Below the pieces are notes generated by a model. It made no database searches, had not been told where the DNA came from, and was given only the letters and a program-made list of their open reading frames with translations. Of a stretch of 17,550 nt of DNA, positions 6,642 through 15,830 are shown piece after piece. The stretch lies in contig JAJYSI010000017.1 in NCBI GenBank assembly GCA_021793635.1, positions 1 to 17,550 on the forward strand. The letters run 5' to 3'. The translations under genes were made by a program, and so were the position numbers. Positions within the stretch are counted from its first letter, which is position 1; the number at the start of each line of letters is the position of its first letter. The stretch comes from Bacteroidota bacterium. Lineage in GTDB: Bacteria > Bacteroidota > Ignavibacteria > Ignavibacteriales > Ignavibacteriaceae.

Positions 6642-8456
6642 ATGAACGCGATGCCTCTAATCCTTATCGCCCTTGCCTTCTTCGCAATCGCATATCGATT
6701 TTATTACGGCTTTATAGTTGCTAAAGTTGCCGTAATAAATTCTTCCAATGAAACTCCGGCAAAAAGATTATATGACGGACAAAATTATTACCCTATGAAT
6801 AAATGGGTTTTGTTCGGACATCATTTTGCTGCCATTGCCGGTGCCGGTCCGTTAGTTGGACCAGTACTTGCTACACAGTTCGGATACTTCCCCGGTTTTA
6901 TGTGGATGCTGCTCGGAGCCGTATTTGCCGGGGCTATACATGATCTTATTATTTTAGTTGCATCTGTTAGACATGATGGAAAATCAATTGTCGAAATTGC
7001 CAAATATGAAATCGGTAAAGTAAGCAGCGTTACCACAAGCATCGCCGTGCTTATAATTTTAATAATTGCTTTAGCCGGCTTGGGTTTGGTTGTTGTAAAT
7101 TCATTAGCTGAAAGTTCATGGGGAACATTTACAATCGCAGCTACTATTCCGATTGCAGTTGTTATGGGTTTCTGGATGTTTAAAATTCGCAAAGGCAAAA
7201 TAGTTGAGGCTACTATCTTCGGAGTCATTCTGCTTTCAGCCGCAGTAATTTTCGGAAAGGATATTCCGGGCTCTCCCTTTGCCGCCTGGTTTACTTTCGA
7301 TCATCATACTTTAACAATACTCTTAGCTTCCTACGGATTTTTAGCTTCGGTATTACCTGTCTGGGTATTACTCTCTCCAAGAGATTATTTAAGTTCATTT
7401 ATGAAGATAGGCGTTATTGCTCTTCTTGCTGTTGGAATTATAATAGTTGCACCGGATTTAAAGATGCCTGCATTTACAAGCTTCATTCACGGCGGCGGAC
7501 CCGTAATTCCCGGAACATTATTTCCCTATCTATTTATAACGATTGCCTGCGGCGCAATATCCGGTTTCCATTCCGTGGTCAGTTCCGGTACTACTCCAAA
7601 GATGCTGATGAGCGAGTCGCATATAAAATCAATCGCAGTCGGAGCCATGCTTACGGAAGGTATTGTAAGCATACTTGCTTTAATTGCTGCATCAAGCTTG
7701 TTCCCGTTAGATTATTTTCAGATAAATGTACCAATAGATAAATTCCAGAGTTTACTTCCTCAATTGCACGCAATGGGATTTAATACATCTGCCTTATCAG
7801 CATTATCTGCGGAGGTTGGAGAAAAGATTGCCGGAAGAACCGGGGGTGCTGTTTCTCTTGCCGTTGGAATGGCTCAAATATTTTCGGCAATCCCCGGAAT
7901 GAAAAGCTTGATGTCTTACTGGTATCATTTTGCAATTATGTTTGAAGCACTTTTCATTCTAACTACAGTCGATGCCGGAACAAGAATAGCAAGATTTGTT
8001 TTGCAGGAATCGCTTGGAAAATTTTATAAACCATTTGCAAGAACAGATTGGCTGCCCGGAAATATTATTGCAAGTTTGGCTGTCGTCTTTGCATGGGGAT
8101 ATTTTATTTATACCGGTTCCATCTCTACAATCTGGCCGATGTTTGGCACTGCAAACCAGTTGCTGGCTGGGATAGCTCTCGTAATCGGGACTTCTTATTT
8201 AATTAATAATGGTAAAGCCAAGTATTCATGGGTTACTATCATACCAATGATTTTTGTTCTTGGTACAACTTTAACGGCTGGATTAGAAAACATAATTAAT
8301 ATTTATTATCCTCAAGCGCTTAACCCGGAATTTATGGTTCAGGGAATAATAAATCTTTTGGTTACTGCAATAATAATGATTTGCGCAGTCACTATATTAA
8401 TAACAGCCGCTCGTAAATGGGCAGCAGCAGTTAGAGAACTTGAACTTGCTGTGTAA
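6642..8456 (+). CDS. cstA: Carbon starvation protein CstA (pyruvate/peptide transporter)
   Basis: A 604-residue inner-membrane transporter with many hydrophobic segments. The block [20 protein letters not shown] (50-69), followed by [13 protein letters not shown], is the near-invariant CstA signature. Further family landmarks are [20 protein letters not shown] (97-116), the [13 protein letters not shown] block, [19 protein letters not shown] (307-325), and near the end [16 protein letters not shown] and [16 protein letters not shown]. It is shorter than E. coli CstA (about 700 residues) but keeps a C-terminal five-helix-like region. CstA-type proteins take up pyruvate and possibly peptides, and are often induced in starvation. 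AAAGGGA at 6628-6634 is 7 nt before the ATG; a TATAAT at 6611-6616 could be the -10 box, but no good -35 is seen. It is monocistronic by layout. Confidence 0.95.
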   Translation: MNAMPLILIALAFFAIAYRFYYGFIVAKVAVINSSNETPAKRLYDGQNYYPMNKWVLFGHHFAAIAGAGPLVGPVLATQFGYFPGFMWMLLGAVFAGAIHDLIILVASVRHDGKSIVEIAKYEIGKVSSVTTSIAVLIILIIALAGLGLVVVNSLAESSWGTFTIAATIPIAVVMGFWMFKIRKGKIVEATIFGVILLSAAVIFGKDIPGSPFAAWFTFDHHTLTILLASYGFLASVLPVWVLLSPRDYLSSFMKIGVIALLAVGIIIVAPDLKMPAFTSFIHGGGPVIPGTLFPYLFITIACGAISGFHSVVSSGTTPKMLMSESHIKSIAVGAMLTEGIVSILALIAASSLFPLDYFQINVPIDKFQSLLPQLHAMGFNTSALSALSAEVGEKIAGRTGGAVSLAVGMAQIFSAIPGMKSLMSYWYHFAIMFEALFILTTVDAGTRIARFVLQESLGKFYKPFARTDWLPGNIIASLAVVFAWGYFIYTGSISTIWPMFGTANQLLAGIALVIGTSYLINNGKAKYSWVTIIPMIFVLGTTLTAGLENIINIYYPQALNPEFMVQGIINLLVTAIIMICAVTILITAARKWAAAVRELELAV

Positions 8457-8479
8457 ATTTCTATAAAGAATGTTAGAAT

Positions 8480-8506
8480 AAAAAAAGTCCCGCGGTAAGC
8501 GGGACT
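8480..8506 (-). terminator. Rho-independent terminator for the lipoprotein gene (possibly bidirectional)
   Basis: An 8-bp stem, AGTCCCGC (8486-8493) with GCGGGACT (8499-8506), and a 5-nt loop. On the minus strand the stem is followed by seven T (8486-8480), pointing to termination of the gene ending at 8549. On the plus strand, downstream of cstA, only ATAATTTA follows, so termination there would be weaker. Confidence 0.85.
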
Positions 8507-8548
8507 ATAATTTAGGGAGAGTGTTAGCTCGTCGTATCAGTCATCGTT

Positions 8549-9310
8549 TCATTTATGATTCACATTGGAATGTCCATCTTCATGATCATCTTCAAAACCC
8601 TCCCTAAAAGAGTGTCTAATTTGCATGTCTATAATCTCGCTGTTTGCCGGGTTAGCCGGATCAACTATCTTCCCGTTTGCTGTAAACCATGAATACGGGT
8701 CAACTGTAATTGTTACGTTAACAAATCCTGTTTTTGTTACAACTACCGGACTTTTGAAAAATACATCCTGATGCGCCGATACTCTGGATTTATAAACAAA
8801 CGGCACGTTGTTATAATAACCGGTAACAACTACTGAATAAGTATCTTCATTGCCGCGAGAAGTATCTATAAAAGCTGAATCGGGAACCGGCTCTCCTTCT
8901 TCCAATCTATGAATATCAAACTTTGCCCCGACATAAGTTCCCGTTGCTACATTATCCACGGTAAAGGGACTGACATTGCCTGTTAAACTTAAGTCAACAA
9001 CAAACGGTCCCATCTTTAATTCTTGTTCATCGCTTTCATCACCGTCTCTGAAAACAATTGCGGAATCATTTACTGCAACCGAATCAGCAGACGGAATGCC
9101 TTTGAGTCTTAAATTCTTCATTAAAATTTTTGCCGAAGTAATTGCAAGACTGTCGGATGCCGTTTTTGCCATTGTACGAGTTGACTGGACACTCATTTGG
9201 AAATTGCCGGATTGCGGAGCTACACCATTTGAACAGCCGTTAAATAAAATGAGTAATACTGCCACAACTGCCGTCAGTAGAAACACAAAAACTACTCTTA
9301 AAATTTTCAT
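8549..9310 (-). CDS. Lipoprotein of unknown function with acidic, His-containing tail
   Basis: A 253-residue lipoprotein. The hydrophobic signal (residues 4-22) ends in the lipobox LFNGC with Cys26 as the acylated residue. The mature part is predicted mostly beta: SAKILMKNLRLKG (59-71), GPFVVDLSLTGN, GTYVGAKFDIHRLEEGE (about 123-139), then VYKSRVSAHQDVFF and a VNVTITVDPYSWF block. It resembles DUF4382-type lipoproteins in these general features, but I cannot confirm the family. The last 20 residues (EGFEDDHEDGHSNVNHK) are acidic with three His, a possible metal-binding tail. AAGGAGC (9327-9321) lies about 10 nt before the ATG. It sits alone between cstA and dsbD with its own terminator. Function unknown. 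Confidence 0.8.
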   Translation of the reverse strand: MKILRVVFVFLLTAVVAVLLILFNGCSNGVAPQSGNFQMSVQSTRTMAKTASDSLAITSAKILMKNLRLKGIPSADSVAVNDSAIVFRDGDESDEQELKMGPFVVDLSLTGNVSPFTVDNVATGTYVGAKFDIHRLEEGEPVPDSAFIDTSRGNEDTYSVVVTGYYNNVPFVYKSRVSAHQDVFFKSPVVVTKTGFVNVTITVDPYSWFTANGKIVDPANPANSEIIDMQIRHSFREGFEDDHEDGHSNVNHK

Positions 9311-9550
9311 TTTGACCGCCGCTCCTTATCAATCATACTTCTAATTTAATCTTTGAAAAAGTTCTTAAATTATAAAGCATATCCTGTGCCACTTGGATAG
9401 TTGGACCGGCTTAACATTTAATTCACTTTTTGGAAATTAATCAAATGTATAAAACTGCTGTCTAGGATGGAAGCGAATTAATTTTACTTCGATAAGAATT
9501 TTTTTCACATTAACATAAAAACAACGTTAATGCGTACTGCGGGCAAATGT

Positions 9551-11356
9551 TTATTCTACATTTTTTAGGATATTCAAAAACTGATTTGCATCCACGTAGC
9601 CCGTAATCCTTTTTACTTCTTGACCTTTTGAGTTGACAATAATGACAGTCGGGACGCCAACAATGTCGTATTTATTTCTTAGCGCTTCAACTTCCGGCGA
9701 AAGTGATTTTGTCATGTTCGCCTTAAAAGTTAAGAAGTCTTTTGCCGTATTTATAACACCTGGATCTCTGAAAGTAGAAGCATCGAGCTCTTTACATGGA
9801 ATGCACCAGTCGGCGTAAAAATCTATTATCATTCCTTTGCTGTCACCAAGGGTGGCGAGAGAAGTATTTGCAGTATATGGTTTCCAATTTATCTCCTGAG
9901 TCCGCGATGGAATTAAAGAATATACTGCAACCGCCATAATTATAATTGAAAATGCAATCTTGAAGATTCTAAATCCTCTTATCTTATTTCCAAACTTTTC
10001 AAATATTAAAAGATAGAGCCCTGTAATTATCATAAATGCCGGCAGCAGATAACCGGAAAAACTTTTTGGCAAGAGCGGCAGCAAAAAATAAATTGCCATT
10101 CCCAGCAAAATAAATCCGAAGATATGTTTAACTGCTTCCATCCATTCGCCGGACTTAGGCAGCTTTTTAATCTTACCTGAAAATACCGCGAGCACTAAAT
10201 ACGGCAAACCTAATCCGAGCGCTAAAACAAAGAACATCAAGAATCCATAATAAGGATCGGCTTTAGCAGCAACAAAAGTAACCAAGCCCAAAACAAAAGG
10301 ACCGATACAAGGTGCGGCAACTATTCCCATTGTTAATCCCATAAAGAAGGCGCCGTAATATCCGTTTTTAGCCCCACCGGCTTTTGCTACAATTGAATTA
10401 GGAAGCTGGAATTCATACACGCCGAACATGCTTAATGAAAGCACTACGAACACCGCCGCAATAAAAATTATTACGTAAGTGTTTTGAAGCAGCGAGCCGA
10501 ACACCGCACCGCTTAATGCAGTAACAACTCCGATAACGGAATAAGTAATTGCCATGCCGACAACGAAGAAAACTCCCATCAAAAAAAGTTTCTTTGTGCT
10601 TCCTTCGCTTTGCCCGCCGAAAAAGCCGACGGTAATTGGAATTAAAGGATAAACACACGGCGTAAGGTTAAGTGCGAGTCCGCCAAGGAATACAAATATC
10701 AGACTCAATAACAATCCGCTATGCTCTAAAATCGAAGTAATTGAATTATTATTATTCTGTGTTTCGGAAATTTTTTGCGGAGTAATTCCTAAATCGATAT
10801 TCTTAAAAATATCCTGATTAATTTCTGAAATAGCTGCTGACTTAGGAACTACTTCAACTTCAAGAGTATCCTTTGCAGTTGTCGGTGCAAGACAAGTTTG
10901 ATTATTGCATGACTGATATTCCAACTCAACCGGAAGAGAATATTTTCCCGGAGCTAAATCTTTCGGCAATTCAACTGTTCCGCCGAAATAAATTTCACCT
11001 TCCCAAACAGAAAGCGGCTTATCGGAAAAACTTAACTTAACATCCTGAGATTTAGGATAGACAATTTTAGTCAGAGTAAATCCATTTCCAGAATCAATCG
11101 TCAGTTTGGAGGGAATAAGAAAATCCTCATGCGGCTTATCCGAGTTAATATGCCAGCCGCTGTTTATATCCGCCTTAACAGCAAGCTTAAATTCACTTCC
11201 TGCATAAACTTGATTTAATGAGTTATACGCTTTTATTGAAACAACGCTTTTAAAAATTTGTGCAAAATTGGATTGCGTGAATCCAATTAATAAAAGCGCC
11301 AACGTAAAAAGGATTATTCTTTTTTTTATCATTTTATTTCTGCTGTTAAAATTCAT
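9551..11356 (-). CDS. dsbD: Thiol:disulfide interchange protein DsbD
   Basis: A 601-residue protein with all three parts of DsbD, which carries electrons from cytoplasmic thioredoxin across the inner membrane to periplasmic partners. A signal peptide (about 9-32) is followed by the alpha domain (33-170) with C150 and C155 (CNNQTC). The eight-helix membrane domain (about 212-482) contains C234 (LNLTPCVYPLIPIT) and C350 (GIVAAPCIGPF). The C-terminal thioredoxin domain (about 495-601) carries C518 and C521 in DWCIPCKELD and the cis-Pro of GVPTV. All six redox cysteines are present, so it should be functional. M9 (11332) gives a more compact signal peptide and is an alternative start; neither start has a clear ribosome binding site. 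It follows nadE by 101 bp on the same strand. Confidence 0.96.
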   Translation of the reverse strand: MNFNSRNKMIKKRIILFTLALLLIGFTQSNFAQIFKSVVSIKAYNSLNQVYAGSEFKLAVKADINSGWHINSDKPHEDFLIPSKLTIDSGNGFTLTKIVYPKSQDVKLSFSDKPLSVWEGEIYFGGTVELPKDLAPGKYSLPVELEYQSCNNQTCLAPTTAKDTLEVEVVPKSAAISEINQDIFKNIDLGITPQKISETQNNNNSITSILEHSGLLLSLIFVFLGGLALNLTPCVYPLIPITVGFFGGQSEGSTKKLFLMGVFFVVGMAITYSVIGVVTALSGAVFGSLLQNTYVIIFIAAVFVVLSLSMFGVYEFQLPNSIVAKAGGAKNGYYGAFFMGLTMGIVAAPCIGPFVLGLVTFVAAKADPYYGFLMFFVLALGLGLPYLVLAVFSGKIKKLPKSGEWMEAVKHIFGFILLGMAIYFLLPLLPKSFSGYLLPAFMIITGLYLLIFEKFGNKIRGFRIFKIAFSIIIMAVAVYSLIPSRTQEINWKPYTANTSLATLGDSKGMIIDFYADWCIPCKELDASTFRDPGVINTAKDFLTFKANMTKSLSPEVEALRNKYDIVGVPTVIIVNSKGQEVKRITGYVDANQFLNILKNVE

Positions 11357-11457
11357 CTAACTTTGTTTTATTGTTTTAAAGTTAATGCAACATGGATAAC
11401 TCAACAGTGATTATCAGTCTGATCAGCGTAATCTGTGTTCCATTGATTTAATAAAAT

Positions 11458-13095
11458 TCATTTTCTCCATCCCTGCACTATCGGATATCTTCTTCCGTAC
11501 CCGAATGCTTTCTTGGAAACTCTTAGCGCCGGTGCCGCCTGCTTGCGCTTAAACTCGTTTATATCCACCAGACGCAGTACCTTTTTAACAATAATTTCAT
11601 CTCCAATTATTTTAGAGATTTCATTTATCTCCTTGTTCTCTTCCAGATACATTCTTAAAATTTTATCAAGCAGCTCATATTCCGGAAGAGTATCCTGATC
11701 TTTCTGTCCATGCCGAAGTTCAGCAGACGGTGCTTTGGTAATAATTTCTTTTGGAATTATTTCTCCGTTTCTGTTTATATAATTCGCAATACGGTAAACA
11801 TCGGTTTTATAAACATCAGCAATAACTGCAAGTCCGCCGCTCATATCGCCGTACAGCGTGCAATAACCAACAGCCATTTCGGATTTATTTCCCGTGGTCA
11901 GCAAAAGATAATTATGCTTGTTTGACAGCGCCATCAAATAAATACCGCGTATTCTTGCCTGAATATTTTCTTCAGTTGTATCCGGCTTTTTTCCTTTGAA
12001 AGAACCGTTCAGCACTTCAATTGTTTTATCAACAACCGGCTGAATCGAAATTACTTCCGATGAGATGCCGAGATTAGAAATAAGTTTCTTTGAATCGACA
12101 ATGCTTCCTTCACTTGAAAACTCCGAAGGCATCAGAACTGCATGAACATTATCCTTCCCTGCCGCCTGGACTGCAATATAAGTTACCAAAGCCGAATCTA
12201 TTCCTCCGCTTAATCCAACAAGAACTTTTTTAAATCCAAGCTTGCTGCAGTATTCTTTCAATCCGTAAATCAATGCTTCGAGTGTCTCTTCTTCAAAGCT
12301 TTTTTCAGATTGAAGTATCGGCGGATATTTTTTCTTCGTATCGAAAATAAAATAATCTTCATCATAAGATTTACCTAAAAGAACAAGACTGCCGGAATTA
12401 TCAAAGCACATGCTTGCGCCGTCGAATATCAAATCTGTTTGTGCGCCTACGCTGCAAACATAAGCCAGCGGAACTTTATCCATTTTAGTTAATACCGAAA
12501 GCATTTCCTGCCGGTCTTTCCTATGTCCGTAATGGTAAGGACTGGCAGAAATGTTTATCAAAATACTTGCACCTTTGTCGATCAACTTTTTTACCGGATC
12601 GTCACTGTACCTGCGTTTATACCAGTAGTCGGCATCATTCCAGATATCTTCACAGATCGAAATTCCTAATTTTTCTTTTTTGAATTCAAATACATTTACA
12701 TCTTTTGCCGCATCAAAATATCTCATTTCATCAAATACATCGTAGTTGGGAATTAATGTCTTATGCTGAATAAATTGTATTTTTCCGTCAAAGCAAAGCA
12801 GCGCAGAGTTGTGTATGTCCGTACCGATTAACTCATCGCTTTCAGTTATTGTTCCGAAAATTAGTCCTGTCTTTACGGTAACCGAAGCAATTTCTTTAGC
12901 CGCATCAATTGCAGCCTGTCTGAATTCCTGCTTTTCAACTAAATCTTGAGGCGGATAGCCGACGAGTGAAAGCTCTGGAAAGATTACGAGATCAACGCCG
13001 TCATTCTCTCCTCGTTTGTATCCATCGATTATTTTCTGCTTATTATTTTTTATGTCGCCGATAAATGTATCTATCTGGCAAAGAGCAATTTTCAT
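11458..13095 (-). CDS. nadE: Glutamine-dependent NAD+ synthetase
   Basis: A 545-residue two-domain enzyme that makes NAD+ from deamido-NAD+, ATP and glutamine. The N-terminal nitrilase-type glutaminase (1-265) has the Glu-Lys-Cys triad: E41 (IFPELSL), K112 (HKTLIPNYD) and C148 (ISICEDIW). The C-terminal NAD synthetase domain (about 275-545) has the PP-loop SGGIDSA at 296-302, then TTGNKSEMAVGYCTLYGDM for substrate binding, KAPSAELRHGQKDQDTLP, and the terminal RRYPIVQGWR. Length and motif order match the bacterial glutamine-dependent NadE. No strong Shine-Dalgarno is seen; the ATG at 13095 opens the conserved first strand MKIALCQID, so the start is secure. It may be co-transcribed with dsbD. 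Confidence 0.97.
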   Translation of the reverse strand: MKIALCQIDTFIGDIKNNKQKIIDGYKRGENDGVDLVIFPELSLVGYPPQDLVEKQEFRQAAIDAAKEIASVTVKTGLIFGTITESDELIGTDIHNSALLCFDGKIQFIQHKTLIPNYDVFDEMRYFDAAKDVNVFEFKKEKLGISICEDIWNDADYWYKRRYSDDPVKKLIDKGASILINISASPYHYGHRKDRQEMLSVLTKMDKVPLAYVCSVGAQTDLIFDGASMCFDNSGSLVLLGKSYDEDYFIFDTKKKYPPILQSEKSFEEETLEALIYGLKEYCSKLGFKKVLVGLSGGIDSALVTYIAVQAAGKDNVHAVLMPSEFSSEGSIVDSKKLISNLGISSEVISIQPVVDKTIEVLNGSFKGKKPDTTEENIQARIRGIYLMALSNKHNYLLLTTGNKSEMAVGYCTLYGDMSGGLAVIADVYKTDVYRIANYINRNGEIIPKEIITKAPSAELRHGQKDQDTLPEYELLDKILRMYLEENKEINEISKIIGDEIIVKKVLRLVDINEFKRKQAAPALRVSKKAFGYGRRYPIVQGWRK

Positions 13096-13115
13096 ATTTC
13101 TTAATTTATTTTTCT

Positions 13116-13123
13116 CAAAAATA
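13116..13123 (-). promoter_or_regulatory. Candidate Bacteroidota-type -7 element for nadE
   Basis: The minus strand reads TATTTTTG at 13123-13116, matching TAnnTTTG, 20 nt before the nadE start. A clear TTTG -33 element was not found, so this is only half a match. Confidence 0.35.
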
Positions 13124-13212
13124 TAAAAGCCTGTAAGATTTTACAATTTAAAAATGCCTGCTGCACTTACTATCACTAACAATTTCTAATTTAATTTTTG
13201 TAATTTGTCTGT

Positions 13213-13222
13213 TATAATTTTG
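13213..13222 (+). promoter_or_regulatory. Candidate -10/-7 element for the secreted esterase gene
   Basis: TATAATTTTG contains both a perfect TATAAT (13213-13218) and TAnnTTTG (TAATTTTG, 13215-13222). It ends 22 nt before the ATG at 13245, giving a short leader that holds the ribosome binding site GAGGA (13236-13240). The -35/-33 side is weak. Confidence 0.45.
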
Positions 13223-13244
13223 TGATAAAAGCTTTGAGGAAGTT

Positions 13245-14048
13245 ATGAGGTATCTGCTTGTTCTATCCGCTTTATTAATTTGGGCATCAAATATTTTTCC
13301 GCAAGACACGCTGACAATAAACGCCAAATATATTCCGCATACAGATACAGCTCTTGTGTTTTATCCGAAAGATTATAACCCCGCAAAGTCTTATCCGCTA
13401 TTATTTATGCTTCACGGCTGGTCGGGTAATTATGCCCAGTGGAACGGTATTGTAAACCTTGACAGCGTTGCAGACAAAGACGGATTTATCATTGTTTGCC
13501 CGGATGGCTTTTACAACTGCTGGTATATAAACAGTCCTGTTGAAAAGAATAGCCAATTCGAGACTTTCTTCTTTAAGAATCTCGTCCCGGAAATTTTTCA
13601 GAAGTTCAATATCGATAAGAAAAATATTTTTATAACCGGCTTAAGCATGGGCGGACATGGTGCAATGTATCTTTTCCTTCGTCATCCCGATTTTTTTAAA
13701 AGCGCCGGAAGTACCAGCGGAATATTAGATATTACTGCCTTTCCAAATAACTGGCAGATCTCAAAATACCTCGGTTCCTATTTGAAACATAAATCAAGAT
13801 GGCAAAATTATTCCGACATTTATCTCTTGAAGAATTTTAAAGAAAAGAATAAAAAGATTATTGTTGACTGCGGTACCGGTGATTTCTCTTTTAAAGTAAA
13901 CCAGGCATTTGACGATAGCTGTAAAGCCGACGGAATAAACATCAGCTTCTTTACCGGACCCGGCGTGCATAATGCAGCTTATTGGAGTAAATCAATCTTA
14001 AGACATTTCGAATTCTTTAAAAGCCTTATAGGCAAAAAAGAAAATTAG
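13245..14048 (+). CDS. Secreted alpha/beta-hydrolase esterase (esterase D / Ag85-like)
   Basis: A 267-residue exported hydrolase. The signal peptide spans about residues 1-19 (cleavage near FP|QD). The fold is an alpha/beta hydrolase of the esterase D type: LLFMLHGWSGN at 52-62 holds the oxyanion-hole HG, GLSMGG at 132-137 is the nucleophile elbow with S134, D213 lies in CGTGDFSF and H242 in PGVHNAAYW, completing a Ser-Asp-His triad. Related proteins act as feruloyl or acetyl-xylan esterases, S-formylglutathione hydrolases or mycolyltransferases. Export argues for a polysaccharide- or ester-degrading role rather than formaldehyde metabolism, but the substrate cannot be read from sequence. GAGGA is 4 nt before the ATG. 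It is divergent from nadE; no terminator is seen after it. Confidence 0.9.
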   Translation: MRYLLVLSALLIWASNIFPQDTLTINAKYIPHTDTALVFYPKDYNPAKSYPLLFMLHGWSGNYAQWNGIVNLDSVADKDGFIIVCPDGFYNCWYINSPVEKNSQFETFFFKNLVPEIFQKFNIDKKNIFITGLSMGGHGAMYLFLRHPDFFKSAGSTSGILDITAFPNNWQISKYLGSYLKHKSRWQNYSDIYLLKNFKEKNKKIIVDCGTGDFSFKVNQAFDDSCKADGINISFFTGPGVHNAAYWSKSILRHFEFFKSLIGKKEN

Positions 14049-14281
14049 AAGCCCGGCATTTTAATCGATTACATTTTTAATATAAAAATTGATAAGGCTA
14101 ATTCTTATGAAGCTCGATTCATTCCCACTCTTTGCCCTCTGCCCTTTGTTCTTCACCACTAATCAAAAGGAAAATCCGTATTTCAAACTTATGTACCGGC
14201 AGTAATAATAAGATATACACAGATGCCGATTTTTAATATTATTACCCCCGTAAAACAAACTCATATTACCGGAGGTACAAA

Positions 14282-14728
14282 ATGAACAGCAGAAAATTAT
14301 ACCGGTCAAGAAAAGATAAGATGATCGGCGGTGTAGCAGGCGGATTAGCAGAATATTTTGACATCGATCCGACACTTGTCAGAATTATTTTTGTTGTTAC
14401 ACTCTTCATCGGAGGCGGCGGATTCTTGGCATATATTATTCTTTGGATTGTTGTCCCCGAAGAACCATATGTCTTCGTTACGCCGGATACTTCTTCAGCG
14501 CAATCCGCCGGAGGAGAAGCCTCTAATCCTATTCCGCCGCAGCAGCCGCCCGAATTTTACGAAGCCCGTCATCAAAAAAGAAGGAACATCGGAGGCGCTA
14601 TCTTAATCGTCATTGGCGTTCTTTTTCTTATGGATAATTTAGTGCCGCGCTTCCACTTCGGAGATTTCTGGCCCTTAATCTTAATCGCTGTCGGTGTCGG
14701 CTTATTACTTAAATCAAGAAATAATTAA
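14282..14728 (+). CDS. PspC-domain membrane protein with LiaF-type C-terminal helices
   Basis: A 148-residue inner-membrane protein. Residues 4-61 are a canonical PspC domain: KLYRSRKDKMIGGVAGGLAE then YFDIDPTLVRIIFVV and a membrane helix ending ILWIVVPEE. A Pro/Gln-rich linker (67-95) leads to two further helices (103-118, 130-143) in the form GGAILIVIGVLFLMDNL...FWPLILIAVGVGLL, the two-helix module found in LiaI/LiaF-like proteins. PspC proteins sense or relay envelope stress, and the fused second module is shared with the next gene. GGAGG at 14271-14275 is 6 nt before the ATG. The next gene starts 17 bp after the stop, so the two form an operon. No PspA gene is present in the window. Confidence 0.92.
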   Translation: MNSRKLYRSRKDKMIGGVAGGLAEYFDIDPTLVRIIFVVTLFIGGGGFLAYIILWIVVPEEPYVFVTPDTSSAQSAGGEASNPIPPQQPPEFYEARHQKRRNIGGAILIVIGVLFLMDNLVPRFHFGDFWPLILIAVGVGLLLKSRNN

Positions 14729-14745
14729 TCTATGGAGAGAGAGGA

Positions 14746-15690
14746 ATGAAAACCAAACATATTTTCTGGGGGGTGCTTTTTATCTCCCTGGGTGTGCTTA
14801 TACTTTTATACAATCTTAATGCAGCCAATTTTGATCTTTCAAACATCTGGCAGTACTGGCCTCTTGTAATTATTCTTTGGGGAGTTTCTTACTTCACCAA
14901 GAATAATATTCTAAAAGGTATTATTGCCGGTGCCGCCGCTGTCATTCTTGCGGTTACTCTTTTTGCCGGTTTCAATTCATCATTCTATTTTTTCAATAAT
15001 GCATTCTCAATCCATAACAGCGATTTCGACATAACGATAAATGGTGACACTGATACTTCGAACTATGTAGAGTCTTATTCTCCGAATATTAAAAATGCCG
15101 AGTTCAATTTTAAAGCCGGTGCCGGCTCGTTTTTACTCCGCGATTCTACAGATGAGCTTATATCTGCCGTTGCTCTGGGATATAAAAATAATTATGAAAT
15201 ATCGAGAGATGATACCGGAGATTACGCAGTCGTAAAAATGAATATGCTGAAACGGAAATTTAATTTTGGAGAAGGTAATAATAAAAACAGGGTAATCCTC
15301 AAGCTTAATCCAAAACCCATCTGGAATTTGAATTTTGATATCGGCGCGGCATCTACCGATTTTGATTTTTCACATTTTAAAACCGAAAACATTAACATTA
15401 ACACAGGCGCTGCTTCATTAAAAATAAGACTTGGTGATAACGTTGCCGAATCAAATGTAAAAGTTAAAGCAGGCGCTTCAAGCATTGATATTGAAGTTCC
15501 CGATTCAGCCGGATGCGAAATAAGAACCAGCACTGCCCTTTCATCCAGGAACATTGACGGCTTCGATAAAATAGATTCAAATTTATTTAGAACAGATAAC
15601 TTTGATTCCGCAAAGAAGAAAATTTACCTTAGGATTGAATCGGGCATTTCTTCCATTCATGTCTCACGTTACGGCGGCAGTTGGGAATAG
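14746..15690 (+). CDS. LiaF-like membrane protein with beta-repeat (toastrack) domain
   Basis: A 314-residue protein. Three membrane helices lie at about 8-24, 36-50 and 57-77, the first two in the WGVLFISLGVLILLYN...IWQYWPLVIILWG pattern seen at the end of the PspC protein upstream. The rest (about 90-314) is soluble and beta-rich with a short recurring motif of small residues: KAGAGS (123-128), IGAAS (199-203), TGAAS (220-224), KAGASS (241-246) and SGISS (299-303), each leading into a strand. This fits the adhesin-like toastrack/DUF4097 fold found in LiaF and partner proteins of PspC. GAGAGAGG lies just before the ATG. Probable role: envelope-stress sensor or scaffold working with the PspC protein. 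A minus-oriented terminator lies beyond. Confidence 0.82.
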   Translation: MKTKHIFWGVLFISLGVLILLYNLNAANFDLSNIWQYWPLVIILWGVSYFTKNNILKGIIAGAAAVILAVTLFAGFNSSFYFFNNAFSIHNSDFDITINGDTDTSNYVESYSPNIKNAEFNFKAGAGSFLLRDSTDELISAVALGYKNNYEISRDDTGDYAVVKMNMLKRKFNFGEGNNKNRVILKLNPKPIWNLNFDIGAASTDFDFSHFKTENININTGAASLKIRLGDNVAESNVKVKAGASSIDIEVPDSAGCEIRTSTALSSRNIDGFDKIDSNLFRTDNFDSAKKKIYLRIESGISSIHVSRYGGSWE

Positions 15691-15707
15691 ATCAAGTCAG
15701 CAGATAT

Positions 15708-15738
15708 AAAAAACCCCTTCTTCTTAAAAAGAAGGGGT
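15708..15738 (-). terminator. Hairpin terminator between convergent genes, best oriented on the minus strand
   Basis: A 10-bp stem, ACCCCTTCTT (15713-15722) with AAGAAGGGGT (15729-15738), and a 6-nt loop. On the minus strand six T follow (15713-15708), so it would end transcripts of the gene finishing at 15831. It also lies 22 bp after the plus-strand LiaF-like gene, where the downstream bases are A-rich, so termination in that direction is doubtful. Confidence 0.75.
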
Positions 15739-15756
15739 AAAAAATAATTATCAGCA

Positions 15757-15811
15757 TCCTAATTTGATTTTGACATCCCGAACTTGTTTCGGATTCTTAT
15801 TCAAATTAGGA
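15757..15811. repeat. Nested palindrome, REP-like hairpin
   Basis: Outer arms TCCTAATTTGA (15757-15767) and TCAAATTAGGA (15801-15811) are perfectly complementary over 11 bp. Between them a smaller hairpin, CCGAA (15778-15782) with TTCGG (15788-15792), has a loop of CTTGT. The phrase CATCCCGAACTTGTTTCGG resembles a short dispersed palindrome I associate with Bacteroidota-group genomes; that link is from memory and unverified. Confidence 0.6.
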
Positions 15812-15830
15812 CACTACCTTAATATTGATT

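Noticed and set aside
9508..9532. Inverted repeat CATTAAC/GTTAATG as dsbD terminator
   Set aside because: Stem of only 7 AT-rich pairs with an 11-nt loop, followed on the minus strand by an A-run, not a T-run.
11407..11441. Repeat-like stretch (CTGATCAGCGTAATCTGTG) between nadE and dsbD
   Set aside because: Resembles short dispersed intergenic repeats I have seen in this bacterial group, but only one copy is in the window and the internal pairing is poor, so it cannot be supported here.
14107..14205. Small 32-codon ORF between the esterase and PspC genes
   Set aside because: No good ribosome binding site at proper spacing and no recognisable features; it looks like chance.
14358..14606. Overlapping ORF inside the PspC gene
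   Set aside because: Different frame of a well-supported PspC gene; no ribosome binding site or domain.
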